Assembly: GCA_965243415.1 (NCBI GenBank)
Contig: OZ251549.1
Coordinates: 4,030,001-4,094,000, forward strand
Source: G965204755 sp965243415
Lineage (GTDB): Bacteria > Acidobacteriota > Vicinamibacteria > Marinacidobacterales > Marinacidobacteraceae
Length of the DNA stretch: 64,000 bases
Direction of reading: 5' to 3'
This document shows, piece by piece, positions 45,420-53,612 of this stretch; the first letter of the stretch is position 1, and each line of letters opens with the position of its first letter. A program made the position numbers and the translations under genes. The notes beneath the pieces were generated by a model, which made no database searches, was not told the DNA's origin, and worked only from the letters and a program-made list of their open reading frames with translations.

Positions 45420-46100
45420 ATGAAGACCTCCCGGCTCGTTCTCTCCGCCCTGCTCGCCTCGGCGCTCGCCCTCGCGACCACCGGCTTCGCCTCGGAGGCG
45501 GACACCTCGCTCTCCGGCCTCTACCTCGAAGCGCGCACCGCCGATGTGTACGCCGGACACTGCTTCGCCAACAGCGAAGTGGGGCTCACCGGCCGCGAAG
45601 CGGTGCTCGCCTGGAATGTCTCCGCCGGCGAGTACGAAGGGGTGGCCCTCGACGGGCTCACGGTGGTCGCCGTGGTGAAGGCGCAGGCCACGCTCGGCGA
45701 CCCGCACGACGACCCCTACCCGGCCGACTCGGTGCTCATCGTGGACGAGCAGGCGAACGCCGACCAGCGCGCGGCGCTCATCCAACTGGCCCACGACATG
45801 GGCGGGCGGCTGCTCGACAACGTGATGTCGGTCCACGACGCCGCGGTGGCGGCCGACTTCGACAGCCGCCCGGGCCACGCCTCGCTGACCGCCGGGGAAC
45901 TGGTCGAACTGCGGACGCGGGCGCTGAGCCACAAGGACCACCTCTGCGGCAGCGAGTTCGTGTACTACCCGCCGCTCACCGAGATCGCCGAGGCGGTCCC
46001 GGCGTACACCGAGGCCCACGCTTTCCGGGGCGACGACTTCGACACTACCTGGAGTTGCCCGCTCAAGCGCAGCGCCTTCGTGGGGAGTTTCGTCCGCTGA
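45420..46100 (+). CDS. Secreted DUF1326-like protein
   Basis: A 226-residue protein with a signal peptide (SALLASALALATTGFASEA, cleavage near residue 25). The mature part fits the DUF1326 pattern: SGLYLEARTADVYAGHCFAN, VLAWNVSAGEYEGVALDGL, VVAVVKAQATLGDP and DSVLIVDEQANADQRAALIQ. The family has no established activity. The ATG at 45420 directly follows an in-frame GTG at 45417. AGGAG at about 45403 fits the GTG slightly better. It is followed by another secreted protein gene after 41 nt. Confidence 0.72.
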   Translation: MKTSRLVLSALLASALALATTGFASEADTSLSGLYLEARTADVYAGHCFANSEVGLTGREAVLAWNVSAGEYEGVALDGLTVVAVVKAQATLGDPHDDPYPADSVLIVDEQANADQRAALIQLAHDMGGRLLDNVMSVHDAAVAADFDSRPGHASLTAGELVELRTRALSHKDHLCGSEFVYYPPLTEIAEAVPAYTEAHAFRGDDFDTTWSCPLKRSAFVGSFVR

Positions 46101-46141
46101 GGACCGAGGCTCCACCGGGGAAGACCGCCTTCGCGCCCGGG

Positions 46142-46798
46142 ATGAAGTTTCGGTCCGCGGCGCTCCGCGGGGCACTGGTCGCGGCGGCGGTCCTGATTCC
46201 GGGCGCCGCGTTCGCCGCGGATCAGCCGGTCCTCGGGGCCGCCGACGGACGCCCGCCGGAAGAGATCTCCACCGAGATCTACGCGGCCCTCGCAGAGGAA
46301 GGGATCTCCGCGACCCTCGCCTCGGGGACGCGGCTGGACTTCTGGTTCGTGTGGGAACAGCCCGGCGGCGACGGGAACGCCGCGGGAGCGACCTTCCCGG
46401 AGTTGAAGGTGGGGACGCTGGTCGGCGTGGTGCGGATCAGCGACGCGTGGACCGACTACAAGGGGAACCGGATCGAGCCGGGGGTCTTCACCCTGCGCTA
46501 CGGGAACCGGCCCGAGGACGGCAACCACATGGGGGTCTCGGTCCACCTGGACTTCGTCCTCCTCGTGCCGGTCGCCGAGGACCCCACCCTCGAAGTGGAC
46601 TGGGCGCAGGCCGACCTGAACCTGATGAGTTTCGCGGCCACCGGGATCGGCCATCCGGCGGTGATGAGCCTGGCGCCGAACTGGGCCGGCGACACCGAAC
46701 CGGTCATCTTCGAGGACGACGCCGAGGGGTGGGCGCTCTCCTACACCTGGGACGACCTGACGCTCGGGTTCGTCGTCGAGGGCGAAGGCGAGCACTGA
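46142..46798 (+). CDS. Secreted protein of unknown function
   Basis: A 218-residue protein with a signal peptide (LRGALVAAAVLIPGAAFAAD). The mature part contains TRLDFWFVWEQPGGDG, VVRISDAWTDYKGNRIEPGV and FTLRYGNRPEDGNHMGVSVH, then LDFVLLVPVAEDP. The GNRIEPGVFTLRYG stretch is reminiscent of the beta-sandwich of DUF2911-type proteins, but the match is only suggestive. It is probably co-transcribed with the DUF1326-like gene and followed closely by the MocA-like gene. Confidence 0.72.
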   Translation: MKFRSAALRGALVAAAVLIPGAAFAADQPVLGAADGRPPEEISTEIYAALAEEGISATLASGTRLDFWFVWEQPGGDGNAAGATFPELKVGTLVGVVRISDAWTDYKGNRIEPGVFTLRYGNRPEDGNHMGVSVHLDFVLLVPVAEDPTLEVDWAQADLNLMSFAATGIGHPAVMSLAPNWAGDTEPVIFEDDAEGWALSYTWDDLTLGFVVEGEGEH

Positions 46799-46823
46799 CG
46801 CCGGGCCGGGCCGGGTTCCCGCC

Positions 46824-47600
46824 CTGCTCCCGGCCCTGCTGCTCGCCGCCGGCGCTTCCCGGCGGATGGGCCGCCCCAAGGCCCTGCTCCCCTGGCCCGG
46901 CGCTTCCCTGCCGGGCGGCCCCCCGGACCTGACCTCGGGCGGGAGCCGGGGCGAGGCGATCCCGAAGGAAGCCCCGCCGGAGTTGCCGACCGAGCCGCCT
47001 GACGAACCGCCCAACGAACCGGTAGTCCGGGTGCTCGCGCAGACCCTGGCCGCCGCCGGGCTCTCGCCGGTGTTCGTCGTTCTCGGCCACGCCCGCAGGG
47101 AGGTCGCGGCGGCGCTCGCCGGCCTGCCGTTCCCCATCGAGCCGGTCGAGAACCCGGCCTGGCGCTCGGGGATGCTCTCCTCGGTGAAGGCCGGGATCCG
47201 GGCCGTCTCCCGCCGACCGGAGGCGCAGTGGGCGCTGCTGACCCTCGTGGATCAACCTTTCCTGACCCCGGCCCTGATCCGCCGCCTGGTCGAAGCCGCC
47301 GAGGCGCCGACCGCTCCGGGAGCGCCCCTGCCGGCCGCTGTAGCCCCCGCCGACCCGGCCCGCCGCCGGGAGGGCCGCTTCGGCCACCCGGTGCTCCTCT
47401 CCCGACGCCTCTTCCCGGAGATCCTCGAAGAACGGCCCCGCGCGCCGGAGGACGAAGACCGGGGCGCCCGCCGGGTCCTCGCCCGCCACCGCGCCGCGAT
47501 CCGCCTCGTCCCCGCCGACGCCCGGGAACTCGCCACCCTGGAGACCCCTGCGGACTACGACCGGATGCGCTGTCGCCCGACCGCCACCCGTCCTCGATGA
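46824..47600 (+). CDS. MocA-type molybdenum cofactor cytidylyltransferase, non-standard start
   Basis: A 258-residue NTP-transferase of the MobA/MocA fold. LLLAAGASRRMGRPKALLPW is the nucleotide-binding loop, FVVLGHARREVAAAL follows, NPAWRSGMLSSVKAGI is next, LLTLVDQPFLTP carries the metal-binding Asp, and RFGHPVLLSRRLF closes the site. A Pro/Glu-rich insert (about 45-70) is unusual. The frame is open back to 46761 but holds no ATG, GTG or TTG before the glycine-rich loop. The ATG at 46866 would delete half of that loop. A CTG at 46824 gives a normal N-terminus, so I use it provisionally. It would add CMP to molybdopterin for the hydroxylase encoded 2-6 kb upstream. Confidence 0.75.
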   Translation: MLPALLLAAGASRRMGRPKALLPWPGASLPGGPPDLTSGGSRGEAIPKEAPPELPTEPPDEPPNEPVVRVLAQTLAAAGLSPVFVVLGHARREVAAALAGLPFPIEPVENPAWRSGMLSSVKAGIRAVSRRPEAQWALLTLVDQPFLTPALIRRLVEAAEAPTAPGAPLPAAVAPADPARRREGRFGHPVLLSRRLFPEILEERPRAPEDEDRGARRVLARHRAAIRLVPADARELATLETPADYDRMRCRPTATRPR

Positions 47601-47632
47601 CCCTCGGCGCCTCTGTTCACAACCGGTTAATT

Positions 47633-47660
47633 TTGGTTTTTCGCAGACGATGCGTAGAAT
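47633..47660 (+). promoter_or_regulatory. Sigma-70-like promoter of the RloA/RloB-like pair
   Basis: TTGGTT (47633-47638), 16-nt spacer, TAGAAT (47655-47660), inside the most AT-rich intergenic patch of the window (about 47620-47675). The leader to the ATPase ATG would be about 139 nt and ends with a GAGGAG. Confidence 0.55.
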
Positions 47661-47805
47661 TCGACGATTGATCCGCTGTGTCGATCTCCGCCGGGGCGAC
47701 ACTTCGGAATCCGACCGAGGAGGCGCGCCCAGGCGGCTCACGGCTCGGGATCGTCGTTCGCAGTCGTTTGGGCCCCGGCCCGCAAGAGACGAGGAGTAGG
47801 CACCG

Positions 47806-49098
47806 ATGCTCACCGCCTTCGCGCTCGAAAACCACGCCTGTTTCCGGGACCGGCAGGAACTGAGCCTCCATGCGACCCCTCGCACGAGTGAGATCCACGC
47901 CTTCGACACCGGCTGCCCGCAAGCGCCCCGCCTGAACCGGGTGACGGCCATCTACGGGCCGAACGGAACCGGCAAGACGCGGCTGGTCCAGGCCCTCATG
48001 AGCGTCCGGCAGTTGGTTCTCGGTTCGGCGGGCGATCGTCAGGACGGGGACCCGCTGCCGCACAACCCCTTCCTCTTCGACCGCGACAACCGGGAGAAGC
48101 CGAGTACCTTCGAGACCTCTTTCATCGAGGCCGGCACCTACTACGAGTACCGCTTTTCGCACGACCGCCACCGCATCCACGACGAGTCCCTGTTCGCGTG
48201 GCCGCCCGGCGGCCGCCGGCGCCTCCTGTTGGACCGCAGATGGAACCCGGACGACGGCGAGTGCGACTGGGCCTTCGGCCACTCGGTCCCGGGGTCGAAG
48301 GAGGTCTGGCGCCGGAGCACCCGGGCCAACGCGCTGTTCGTCTCCGTCGCGGCCCAGTTGAACAGCCCGACCTTCATTCCGGTGGTCACCTGGTTCCAGC
48401 GCCTCGGCGACTTCACCACGGACTCCTTTCCGGACCGATTCACCGCCGAAGCGATCCTGCGAGGGGAAGATCGAAAGCAGCGCGTGCTGGACTTGCTGCA
48501 CGACTCCGACATCTGCGTGGCCGACCTGACTACGGAAAAGCAGACCCGCAGTCTCGACTCACTGAAGGGGGGCCTCTCCCCCGGAATGCGCGAGGATCTC
48601 TTCCGGTCAGGCGTGCAGTCCGTCGAGTCGTTCCGTACGCGGTTGGGACACCCCATCTCCGGGACGGACGAATTGGTCTGGGTGGACCTGAAGGACGAAT
48701 CCGAGGGCACCCGGCGCGTCTTCGCTCTGGCGTGGCCGTTGATCGAGGCCGTCGAACGGAATCCAATCCTCGTGATCGACGAGTTGGACCGCAACCTCCA
48801 CTCCCTGCTGCTCGAGTCCCTCGTGAGCCGCATCAACAGTGAAGACGAAGACCCCGAGGCGCCGCCACTCCACGCGCAGATGATCGCGACCCTCCAGGAT
48901 ACTTCCCTGCTCACGGACGCCCTGGATCGCGGCCAGGTCTGGTTCGCCGACAAGGAACGAACGAGCGAGGCAGCGACGCTGACACCGCTGTCGGATTACC
49001 GGCCGAGAAAGGGCGAGGCGCTGGAGCGCGGATACCTCGCCGGGCGCTACACCGGTGTCCCCGTCACGCGCACCTGCCACTTGGCGCGGACCGGCTGA
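47806..49098 (+). CDS. RloA-like AAA ATPase
   Basis: A 430-residue ATPase of the AAA_15 type: FALENHACFRDRQELSL, Walker A TAIYGPNGTGKTRLVQAL (about 47-64), LKDESEGTRRVFALAWPLIE at the signature and NPILVIDELDRNLHSLLLES as Walker B (about 318-337). ALDRGQVWFADKE near the C-terminus is typical of RloA (restriction-linked orf) and of the AbiL-type abortive infection ATPases. It ends directly against the GTG of an RloB-like gene (no gap). Base composition is less GC-rich than the flanks, consistent with a mobile defence module. GAGGAG precedes the ATG by about 10 nt. Confidence 0.82.
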   Translation: MLTAFALENHACFRDRQELSLHATPRTSEIHAFDTGCPQAPRLNRVTAIYGPNGTGKTRLVQALMSVRQLVLGSAGDRQDGDPLPHNPFLFDRDNREKPSTFETSFIEAGTYYEYRFSHDRHRIHDESLFAWPPGGRRRLLLDRRWNPDDGECDWAFGHSVPGSKEVWRRSTRANALFVSVAAQLNSPTFIPVVTWFQRLGDFTTDSFPDRFTAEAILRGEDRKQRVLDLLHDSDICVADLTTEKQTRSLDSLKGGLSPGMREDLFRSGVQSVESFRTRLGHPISGTDELVWVDLKDESEGTRRVFALAWPLIEAVERNPILVIDELDRNLHSLLLESLVSRINSEDEDPEAPPLHAQMIATLQDTSLLTDALDRGQVWFADKERTSEAATLTPLSDYRPRKGEALERGYLAGRYTGVPVTRTCHLARTG

Positions 49099-49470
49099 GT
49101 GTCGTCGTCACGCAACCGACGCCGCCGACGGACCGCGGCGCACGGCCGATCGACATTCACGGTCATCGGCGAAGGAAGACGGACCCAACGGAATTGCTTC
49201 GACCGATTCCGGATCACGTACCGCTTGAGGAATGTGCGCCTCCCGCGCGTGAAGCAGCCGGGCCTGCCCGGTGTCCGGAACGCCGTCACGACCGCCGCCG
49301 AAACAGCACTCTCGAGTAACGACCGGCAGCGGTTCGAGAAACTCCCGGAACGGATGCCGGACGCCGTCGGGCGGGCGAAACGACCTCGACCGGAGGGGGC
49401 TTCCTCCACGGAGGTCGGGCGGTTGGTGGAGCGGCTGCTCGCGCTCGCCGCGGCGGCGGAATCCAACTGA
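49099..49470 (+). CDS. RloB-like protein with internal deletion
   Basis: A 123-residue product beginning with GTG immediately after the RloA-like stop. The N-terminus, SRNRRRRRTAAHGRSTFTVI followed by GEGRRTQRNCF, matches the RloB start (normally about 200 residues). The C-terminus, RFEKLPERMPDAVGRAKR then SSTEVGRLVERLLALA, matches the RloB end. The central segment carrying the VFDxD and NPCFELWLL motifs of RloB is missing, an in-frame loss of roughly 80 residues. The product therefore lacks the likely active site and is probably non-functional or regulatory. Confidence 0.65.
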   Translation: MSSSRNRRRRRTAAHGRSTFTVIGEGRRTQRNCFDRFRITYRLRNVRLPRVKQPGLPGVRNAVTTAAETALSSNDRQRFEKLPERMPDAVGRAKRPRPEGASSTEVGRLVERLLALAAAAESN

Positions 49471-49483
49471 GGAGAACGAGAGA

Positions 49484-50194
49484 ATGGTCGAGACGCCGAT
49501 CACCTGGTGGGTGGCGCTGTGGATGAGTTACTCGTATGTGGCGACGGTGGCGCTCGCCGCCGAGTCGCTGCGCTTCGAGGGCTGGATCTCCGGCGACACC
49601 GCGCGCAAGGTCATCCATGTGGGGGTGGGCATCTGGGCGGTTCCCACGGTCTTCCTGTTCGACGACTGGAAGATGGCGATCCTCCCGCCGCTCACCTTCG
49701 TGGTGGTGAACTTCGTGATCCACCGCTTCCGGCTGCTTCCCGGGCTGGGAGACGATCCGACGAACCTGGGGACCGTGTTCTTCCCGATCTCCTTCGCCGG
49801 ACTGCTCGCCCTGTTCTTCCGTCCGGGAGAGGCCGGGGACGCCGGCTACGCGGCGGTCGCGGGGCTCCTCTGCATGGCGCTCGGCGACGCGGCGGCGGCG
49901 ATCGTCGGCAAGCGGTACGGCACCCGCCGGTACATCGTCTTCGGCCACGCCCGCACGATGGAAGGGAGTTTCGCCATGTTCCTGGTGTCCGGGGTGGCGG
50001 TCGCCGTCGTGCTCTTCACCATGGCCGGGTTGGACCTGCATCCGGCGCTCGCCCTGGGTCTCGTCAGCGGCACCGCCGCCGCCGGGATCGAGGCGTTCTG
50101 CCCCTACGGCAGCGACAACCTGTTCGTGCCGGTCGGGATCGCCGGCCTGGTCTTCGCCCTGGTCGAGATCGTCAACGCCGCGGTGGGCGCCTGA
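49484..50194 (+). CDS. Polytopic membrane kinase family protein (SEC59/DGK1/VTE5 type)
   Basis: A 236-residue membrane protein with about seven hydrophobic segments. ISGDTARKVIHVGVGIWAVP is the family-typical RK..H start. LCMALGDAAAAIVGKRYGTR is the CTP-binding-like GDAxA motif, and FGHARTMEGSFAMFLVSG (KTxEGS-like) and GIEAFCPYGSDNLFVP (EAxxxxxxDN) follow. Members phosphorylate dolichol, phytol or diacylglycerol with CTP. The substrate here is unknown. It starts 13 nt after the RloB-like stop, so it may share that transcript by chance. Confidence 0.85.
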   Translation: MVETPITWWVALWMSYSYVATVALAAESLRFEGWISGDTARKVIHVGVGIWAVPTVFLFDDWKMAILPPLTFVVVNFVIHRFRLLPGLGDDPTNLGTVFFPISFAGLLALFFRPGEAGDAGYAAVAGLLCMALGDAAAAIVGKRYGTRRYIVFGHARTMEGSFAMFLVSGVAVAVVLFTMAGLDLHPALALGLVSGTAAAGIEAFCPYGSDNLFVPVGIAGLVFALVEIVNAAVGA

Positions 50195-50248
50195 GCGAAC
50201 TGTCCCGGGCCGCCCCGACCCCGCCCGCCGGAGCCCGCCGTTCCGGGG

Positions 50249-51580
50249 TCAGAGCGAGTCGGCGAGCCGGGAGACGACGAGGTCCGCTTCGACGGCGCTG
50301 AGCGAGAGGACCGGGCGCACCCGCACCGTCCGGGAACCGCAGCCGAGCAGCAGCAGACCGTTGTCGTAGGCGCGTTCGATCAACCGGTCGCGCTCCTCCG
50401 TCGTCGGCAGGTCGAAGGCGCAGAAGAGCCCCCGTCCGCGAATGGCGGACATCCGCCCCCCGCTCCGGTCCGCCAGGCGATGGAACCCGGCGAGCAGGCG
50501 CGCTCCCACCCGGGCAGCGTTCCCGATGAGCCCGTCCTCCTCGATGATCTCGAGGTATCGCCCGCAGCGCACCATGTCCACCAGGTTCCCGCCCCAGGTG
50601 GAGTTGATGCGGGAGGACAGCCGGAACACGTTCTCCGGGACTTCGTCGAGCCGGGGGCCGGCGAGGACGCCGCAGACCTGCATCTTCTTGCCGAAGGCGA
50701 GCAGGTCCGGGGCGACCCCGAAATGCTGGTAACACCACATCTTCCCGGTCATTCCCACCCCGGTCTGCACCTCGTCGAAGATGAGCAGGAACTCGTGTTC
50801 GTCGGCCAGTCGCCGCACGGCCTGCAGGAACTCCCCGCGGAAGTGGTGGTCGCCGCCCTCGCCCTGGATCGGCTCCAGGATGAGACCGGCGATGTCGTCA
50901 GGATACTCCCGCAGCGCCGCTTCGATCTGCGCCAGGGCGCGGGTTTCGGCGGCTTCGGTCTCGGCGAGACGCTCGGCCTCGGGGAAACGGAGGTAGGGGT
51001 TTTCGATGCGGGGCCAGTCGAACTTGGGGAAGTGGGCGACCTTCATCGGTTCGGTGTTCGTGAGCGAGAGCGCGTAGCCGGTGCGCCCGTGGAAAGCGTC
51101 CCGGAGGTGGAGGATCCGACTCCCGCGCTCGCCCTTCCCGGCGGCCAGGTTCTTCCGCACCTTCCAGTCGAAGGCGGCTTTCAGGGCGTTCTCGACCGCG
51201 ACCGCGCCCCCGGCCACGAAGAAGACCCGGGGCAGTTCCGCGGGGATGCCGAAGCGGGAGAAGGTGTCCACGAACCGCGCCATCTCCACCGTGTAGAAGT
51301 CGGAGTTCGAGGGGTTGTGGACCGCCACCCGGCCCAGGCGCTCCCGGAAGTCGGGATCGGAGAGGCCGGGGTGGTTGTGCCCGATGGGGTTCGTCGCGAA
51401 ATAGGAGAAGCAGTCCAGGTACTCCCGGCCGGTGCGGGCGCAACGCAGGAAGGCGCCGTGGCTGCCGTCGAGGTCGAGCACCAGGTCGAGCCCGTCGGTG
51501 ATGAAGTGCCGCCGGAGGTGGTCGTGGACCTCCGCCGGCGCCGGAACGGGAACCGAGACGCGGGAGGGGAGGACAGCCAT
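50249..51580 (-). CDS. lat: L-lysine 6-transaminase
   Basis: A 443-residue class III aminotransferase of the lysine-epsilon type. DCFSYFATNPIGHNHPGL, FVAGGAVAVENALKAAFDWK, HLRDAFHGRTGYALSLTNTE and LILEPIQGEGGDHHFRGEFL are seen, the last being the Lat-specific form of the EPIQ motif. FLLIFDEVQTGVGMTGKMW, LLAFGKKMQVCGVLAG with the PLP Lys and SSRINSTWGGNLVDMVRC complete it. It converts lysine and 2-oxoglutarate to the 6-semialdehyde (piperideine carboxylate) and glutamate, in catabolism or osmolyte supply. A TGATAAT box ends 12 nt before the ATG, without a Shine-Dalgarno sequence. Confidence 0.93.
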   Translation of the reverse strand: MAVLPSRVSVPVPAPAEVHDHLRRHFITDGLDLVLDLDGSHGAFLRCARTGREYLDCFSYFATNPIGHNHPGLSDPDFRERLGRVAVHNPSNSDFYTVEMARFVDTFSRFGIPAELPRVFFVAGGAVAVENALKAAFDWKVRKNLAAGKGERGSRILHLRDAFHGRTGYALSLTNTEPMKVAHFPKFDWPRIENPYLRFPEAERLAETEAAETRALAQIEAALREYPDDIAGLILEPIQGEGGDHHFRGEFLQAVRRLADEHEFLLIFDEVQTGVGMTGKMWCYQHFGVAPDLLAFGKKMQVCGVLAGPRLDEVPENVFRLSSRINSTWGGNLVDMVRCGRYLEIIEEDGLIGNAARVGARLLAGFHRLADRSGGRMSAIRGRGLFCAFDLPTTEERDRLIERAYDNGLLLLGCGSRTVRVRPVLSLSAVEADLVVSRLADSL

Positions 51581-51590
51581 GGGAACCGCC

Positions 51591-51599
51591 AAATTATCA
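51591..51599 (-). promoter_or_regulatory. TGATAATTT -10 region of lat
   Basis: On the minus strand TGATAATTT contains GATAAT (12 nt before the ATG) and TAATTT (10 nt before). Transcription would start within about 5 nt of the ATG. Confidence 0.45.
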
Positions 51600-51678
51600 G
51601 CCGCCCCACGCGGCCCGACCGCCGGGGATCGCCGGGGCGCCGAACCGCTCGCCGAGACGGGGGAGGGCTGTCGTTCCC

Positions 51679-52045
51679 CGATTTCGCGAAAGTGAACCCC
51701 GGCTCCGCCGACCGGTGCGTACTCCGTGGCCGGCTCGAACCTCCGAGTCCGGCTGTCCTCCGCCCGGCCCGGTTCTTCCCCGCCGGGGACCGACGGCCCG
51801 GCACGGCCCTCGGCGGCCCGCCGGCGCACTCGCCGGAAGGCGACAACAGCGGCGATCGGGCCCGCCTCCGCGACCGCCGGCCCGGGGAGGCCGCGGCCGC
51901 GCACTTCCTTCTCCACGGTCGCCGCCGGCCCCTCCACCGCCTCGATGGCCGCCGGCGGGACGCCCCCGCGCCGGTGACCGGGATTCCGATGACCACGAGT
52001 GCGCCGGAGCATCCCGGCGAGCTCCGAACGGAGTGTTCGGTGATC
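51679..52045 (-). pseudogene. Deletion remnant of a second DNA methyltransferase copy
   Basis: One open minus-strand frame joins the two ends of the neighbouring methyltransferase. Its first part, LRSELAGMLRRTRGH then IEAVEGPAATVEKEVRGRGL and EAGPIAAVVAFRR, matches IRSEHAGLLVGHAGR, IEAEYEPAATVEKEARSRL and EVRPIEAVVALRY near the intact N-terminus. It then jumps to PSVPGGEEPGRAEDSRTRRF then EPATEYAPVGGAGVHF, matching PSVHGGKKRPEAEGTLTWRF and EQAEEYALVAEPVFTF at the extreme C-terminus. The 900 residues in between, with all catalytic motifs, are gone. The frame has no own start and runs open into lat. Confidence 0.8.
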
Positions 52046-52185
52046 CCGGCATCCGGTGGACCCCCATACCGCGAGGGAGTCCCGCGAGAGAAGACGGCGA
52101 GTCTCGCGGCGTCCGGGCTGCCTGCCTCGAGGTCGGCCCTCCCGACGGCGTCGCCCGGGCGCGTCGGCCGGCGCGGCGCCCCCGA

Positions 52186-53586
52186 CTACGACTTCGGGAA
52201 GGTGAACACCGGTTCGGCGACCAGGGCGTATTCCTCGGCCTGCTCGAACCGCCAGGTCAGGGTGCCCTCCGCCTCCGGCCGCTTCTTCCCGCCGTGGACC
52301 GATGGCTCGGCGCACCACTTGGCGGCCAGCCGACGCACCCCCCGGAAGACCTCCTCCCCGAAGCCGAGCAGGTCGCACACCACCCGCCGGTCGAGAAGAG
52401 CGCGGTTCGGGTCGGTGTCGGCGCGGTAAGCCGGCTGCAGATCCAACTCCCGGAACTCGTCGAAGATGTGCCGGGCGCCCTCCAGTTGCGCCTCGGCGAG
52501 CGTCCGCAGGTCGAGCACCGAGAGGCTGTCGAGGGTGCTGACCGTGAGCCCGGCCTTGCTCGACTGCTGCCGACTGGAATGCCACCAGTGCGAAACCAGA
52601 CCCAAAGTCGAGTTGCACCAGAGCGAGAACACGACCTCGAACCGGGGATCGTCGAAACGAACGCTCGGCCAGACCCGACCACCGACGCATTCGTGTTCCG
52701 TATAGGCAACGGCGAGCGGCTGGGAGCCGAAAGTGAAGTCGCGGTTCAGGTGCGTACGGCTGGCTGTCGCCCAGGCCGCGGCGGCTCGGTCCTCTCTGCC
52801 CACCCGGGCCTGCAACTGCGAATCTGCATCCACGACGAGGCGAGTTTCGCGATCGGCGTTGTGATTCCACAGGGCCGGATAGGTTGCCGTCGGAGACGGC
52901 GGCAAACGATCGAAGGGGGCCTGACGCCCGGTGAAGTTCAGATCGTGCCAGCCGCGCTCGGCGAGGTCTCCGAGGGAAGCAGTGGCAAGAGCGACGGCCC
53001 TCCGGCCCGGCAACCAGAGTGAGGACCGCGTCAGAGCGTGAGCGGTCTGTGCGGTCGAAGCATCGAACAGACGGACCGCGCTCCAGAGTCCGGCGTCGTC
53101 CCGCGGAACATTCAACGCCTCACCGCCATGATCCTCCCCGACGGTGAGCCGCGCCCCCCCGTAGGGCCCGTCCTCGATCCGGCGCCCTGCCCCGACCTGC
53201 CGCGCGCCGGCCGCGATCGCCGCCGCCTCGGCGAACCCGCGCGGCCGTTCCCGCAGGGAGAGGAACTCCGCGCGGCGACCCGGTCCCTCGTCGCCCTTCC
53301 GCTTCCTGGCGACGACCAGACACTCGGCGATCCCGGTGTCCGACGAGAACGACATCCGCGACCCGGTGGCGGCGATGCTGAGGACCGTCAAGTCAGTGTA
53401 CTCGGCGGCGAACAGGCGGCGGACTCCCCTCCAGGACTCGCCGGCGGCGACGGAGAGCGGCAGCACCAACGCCACCACCCCGCCGGGCTTCACCTTCCGG
53501 TCGGCGAGCGCCACGAACGCGGAAGCGATTCCGGCGTAACCGTGGTAACAGGAATCGCGGGCAAACCGCTTCAGGCGCGCCGCCAT
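52186..53586 (-). CDS. DNA methyltransferase, C-terminal part after a frameshift
   Basis: A 466-codon frame holding the remainder of the enzyme begun at 55133: KPGGVVALVLPLSVAAGESW (methyltransferase strand after NPPF), VLSIAATGSRMSFSSDTGIA, then target-recognition-like and C-terminal segments ending in EPVFTFPKS. The true junction lies upstream of the ATG used here. In this frame the coding sense continues back to the NPPF motif at about 53690 (TRAGSDWEGSKRKEDSIKQF). It should be read as one gene with the next entry. Alone it has no catalytic motif. Confidence 0.75.
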   Translation of the reverse strand: MAARLKRFARDSCYHGYAGIASAFVALADRKVKPGGVVALVLPLSVAAGESWRGVRRLFAAEYTDLTVLSIAATGSRMSFSSDTGIAECLVVARKRKGDEGPGRRAEFLSLRERPRGFAEAAAIAAGARQVGAGRRIEDGPYGGARLTVGEDHGGEALNVPRDDAGLWSAVRLFDASTAQTAHALTRSSLWLPGRRAVALATASLGDLAERGWHDLNFTGRQAPFDRLPPSPTATYPALWNHNADRETRLVVDADSQLQARVGREDRAAAAWATASRTHLNRDFTFGSQPLAVAYTEHECVGGRVWPSVRFDDPRFEVVFSLWCNSTLGLVSHWWHSSRQQSSKAGLTVSTLDSLSVLDLRTLAEAQLEGARHIFDEFRELDLQPAYRADTDPNRALLDRRVVCDLLGFGEEVFRGVRRLAAKWCAEPSVHGGKKRPEAEGTLTWRFEQAEEYALVAEPVFTFPKS

Positions 53587-53612
53587 CTCCTTCTGCGTCT
53601 TGAGGTCGGTGC

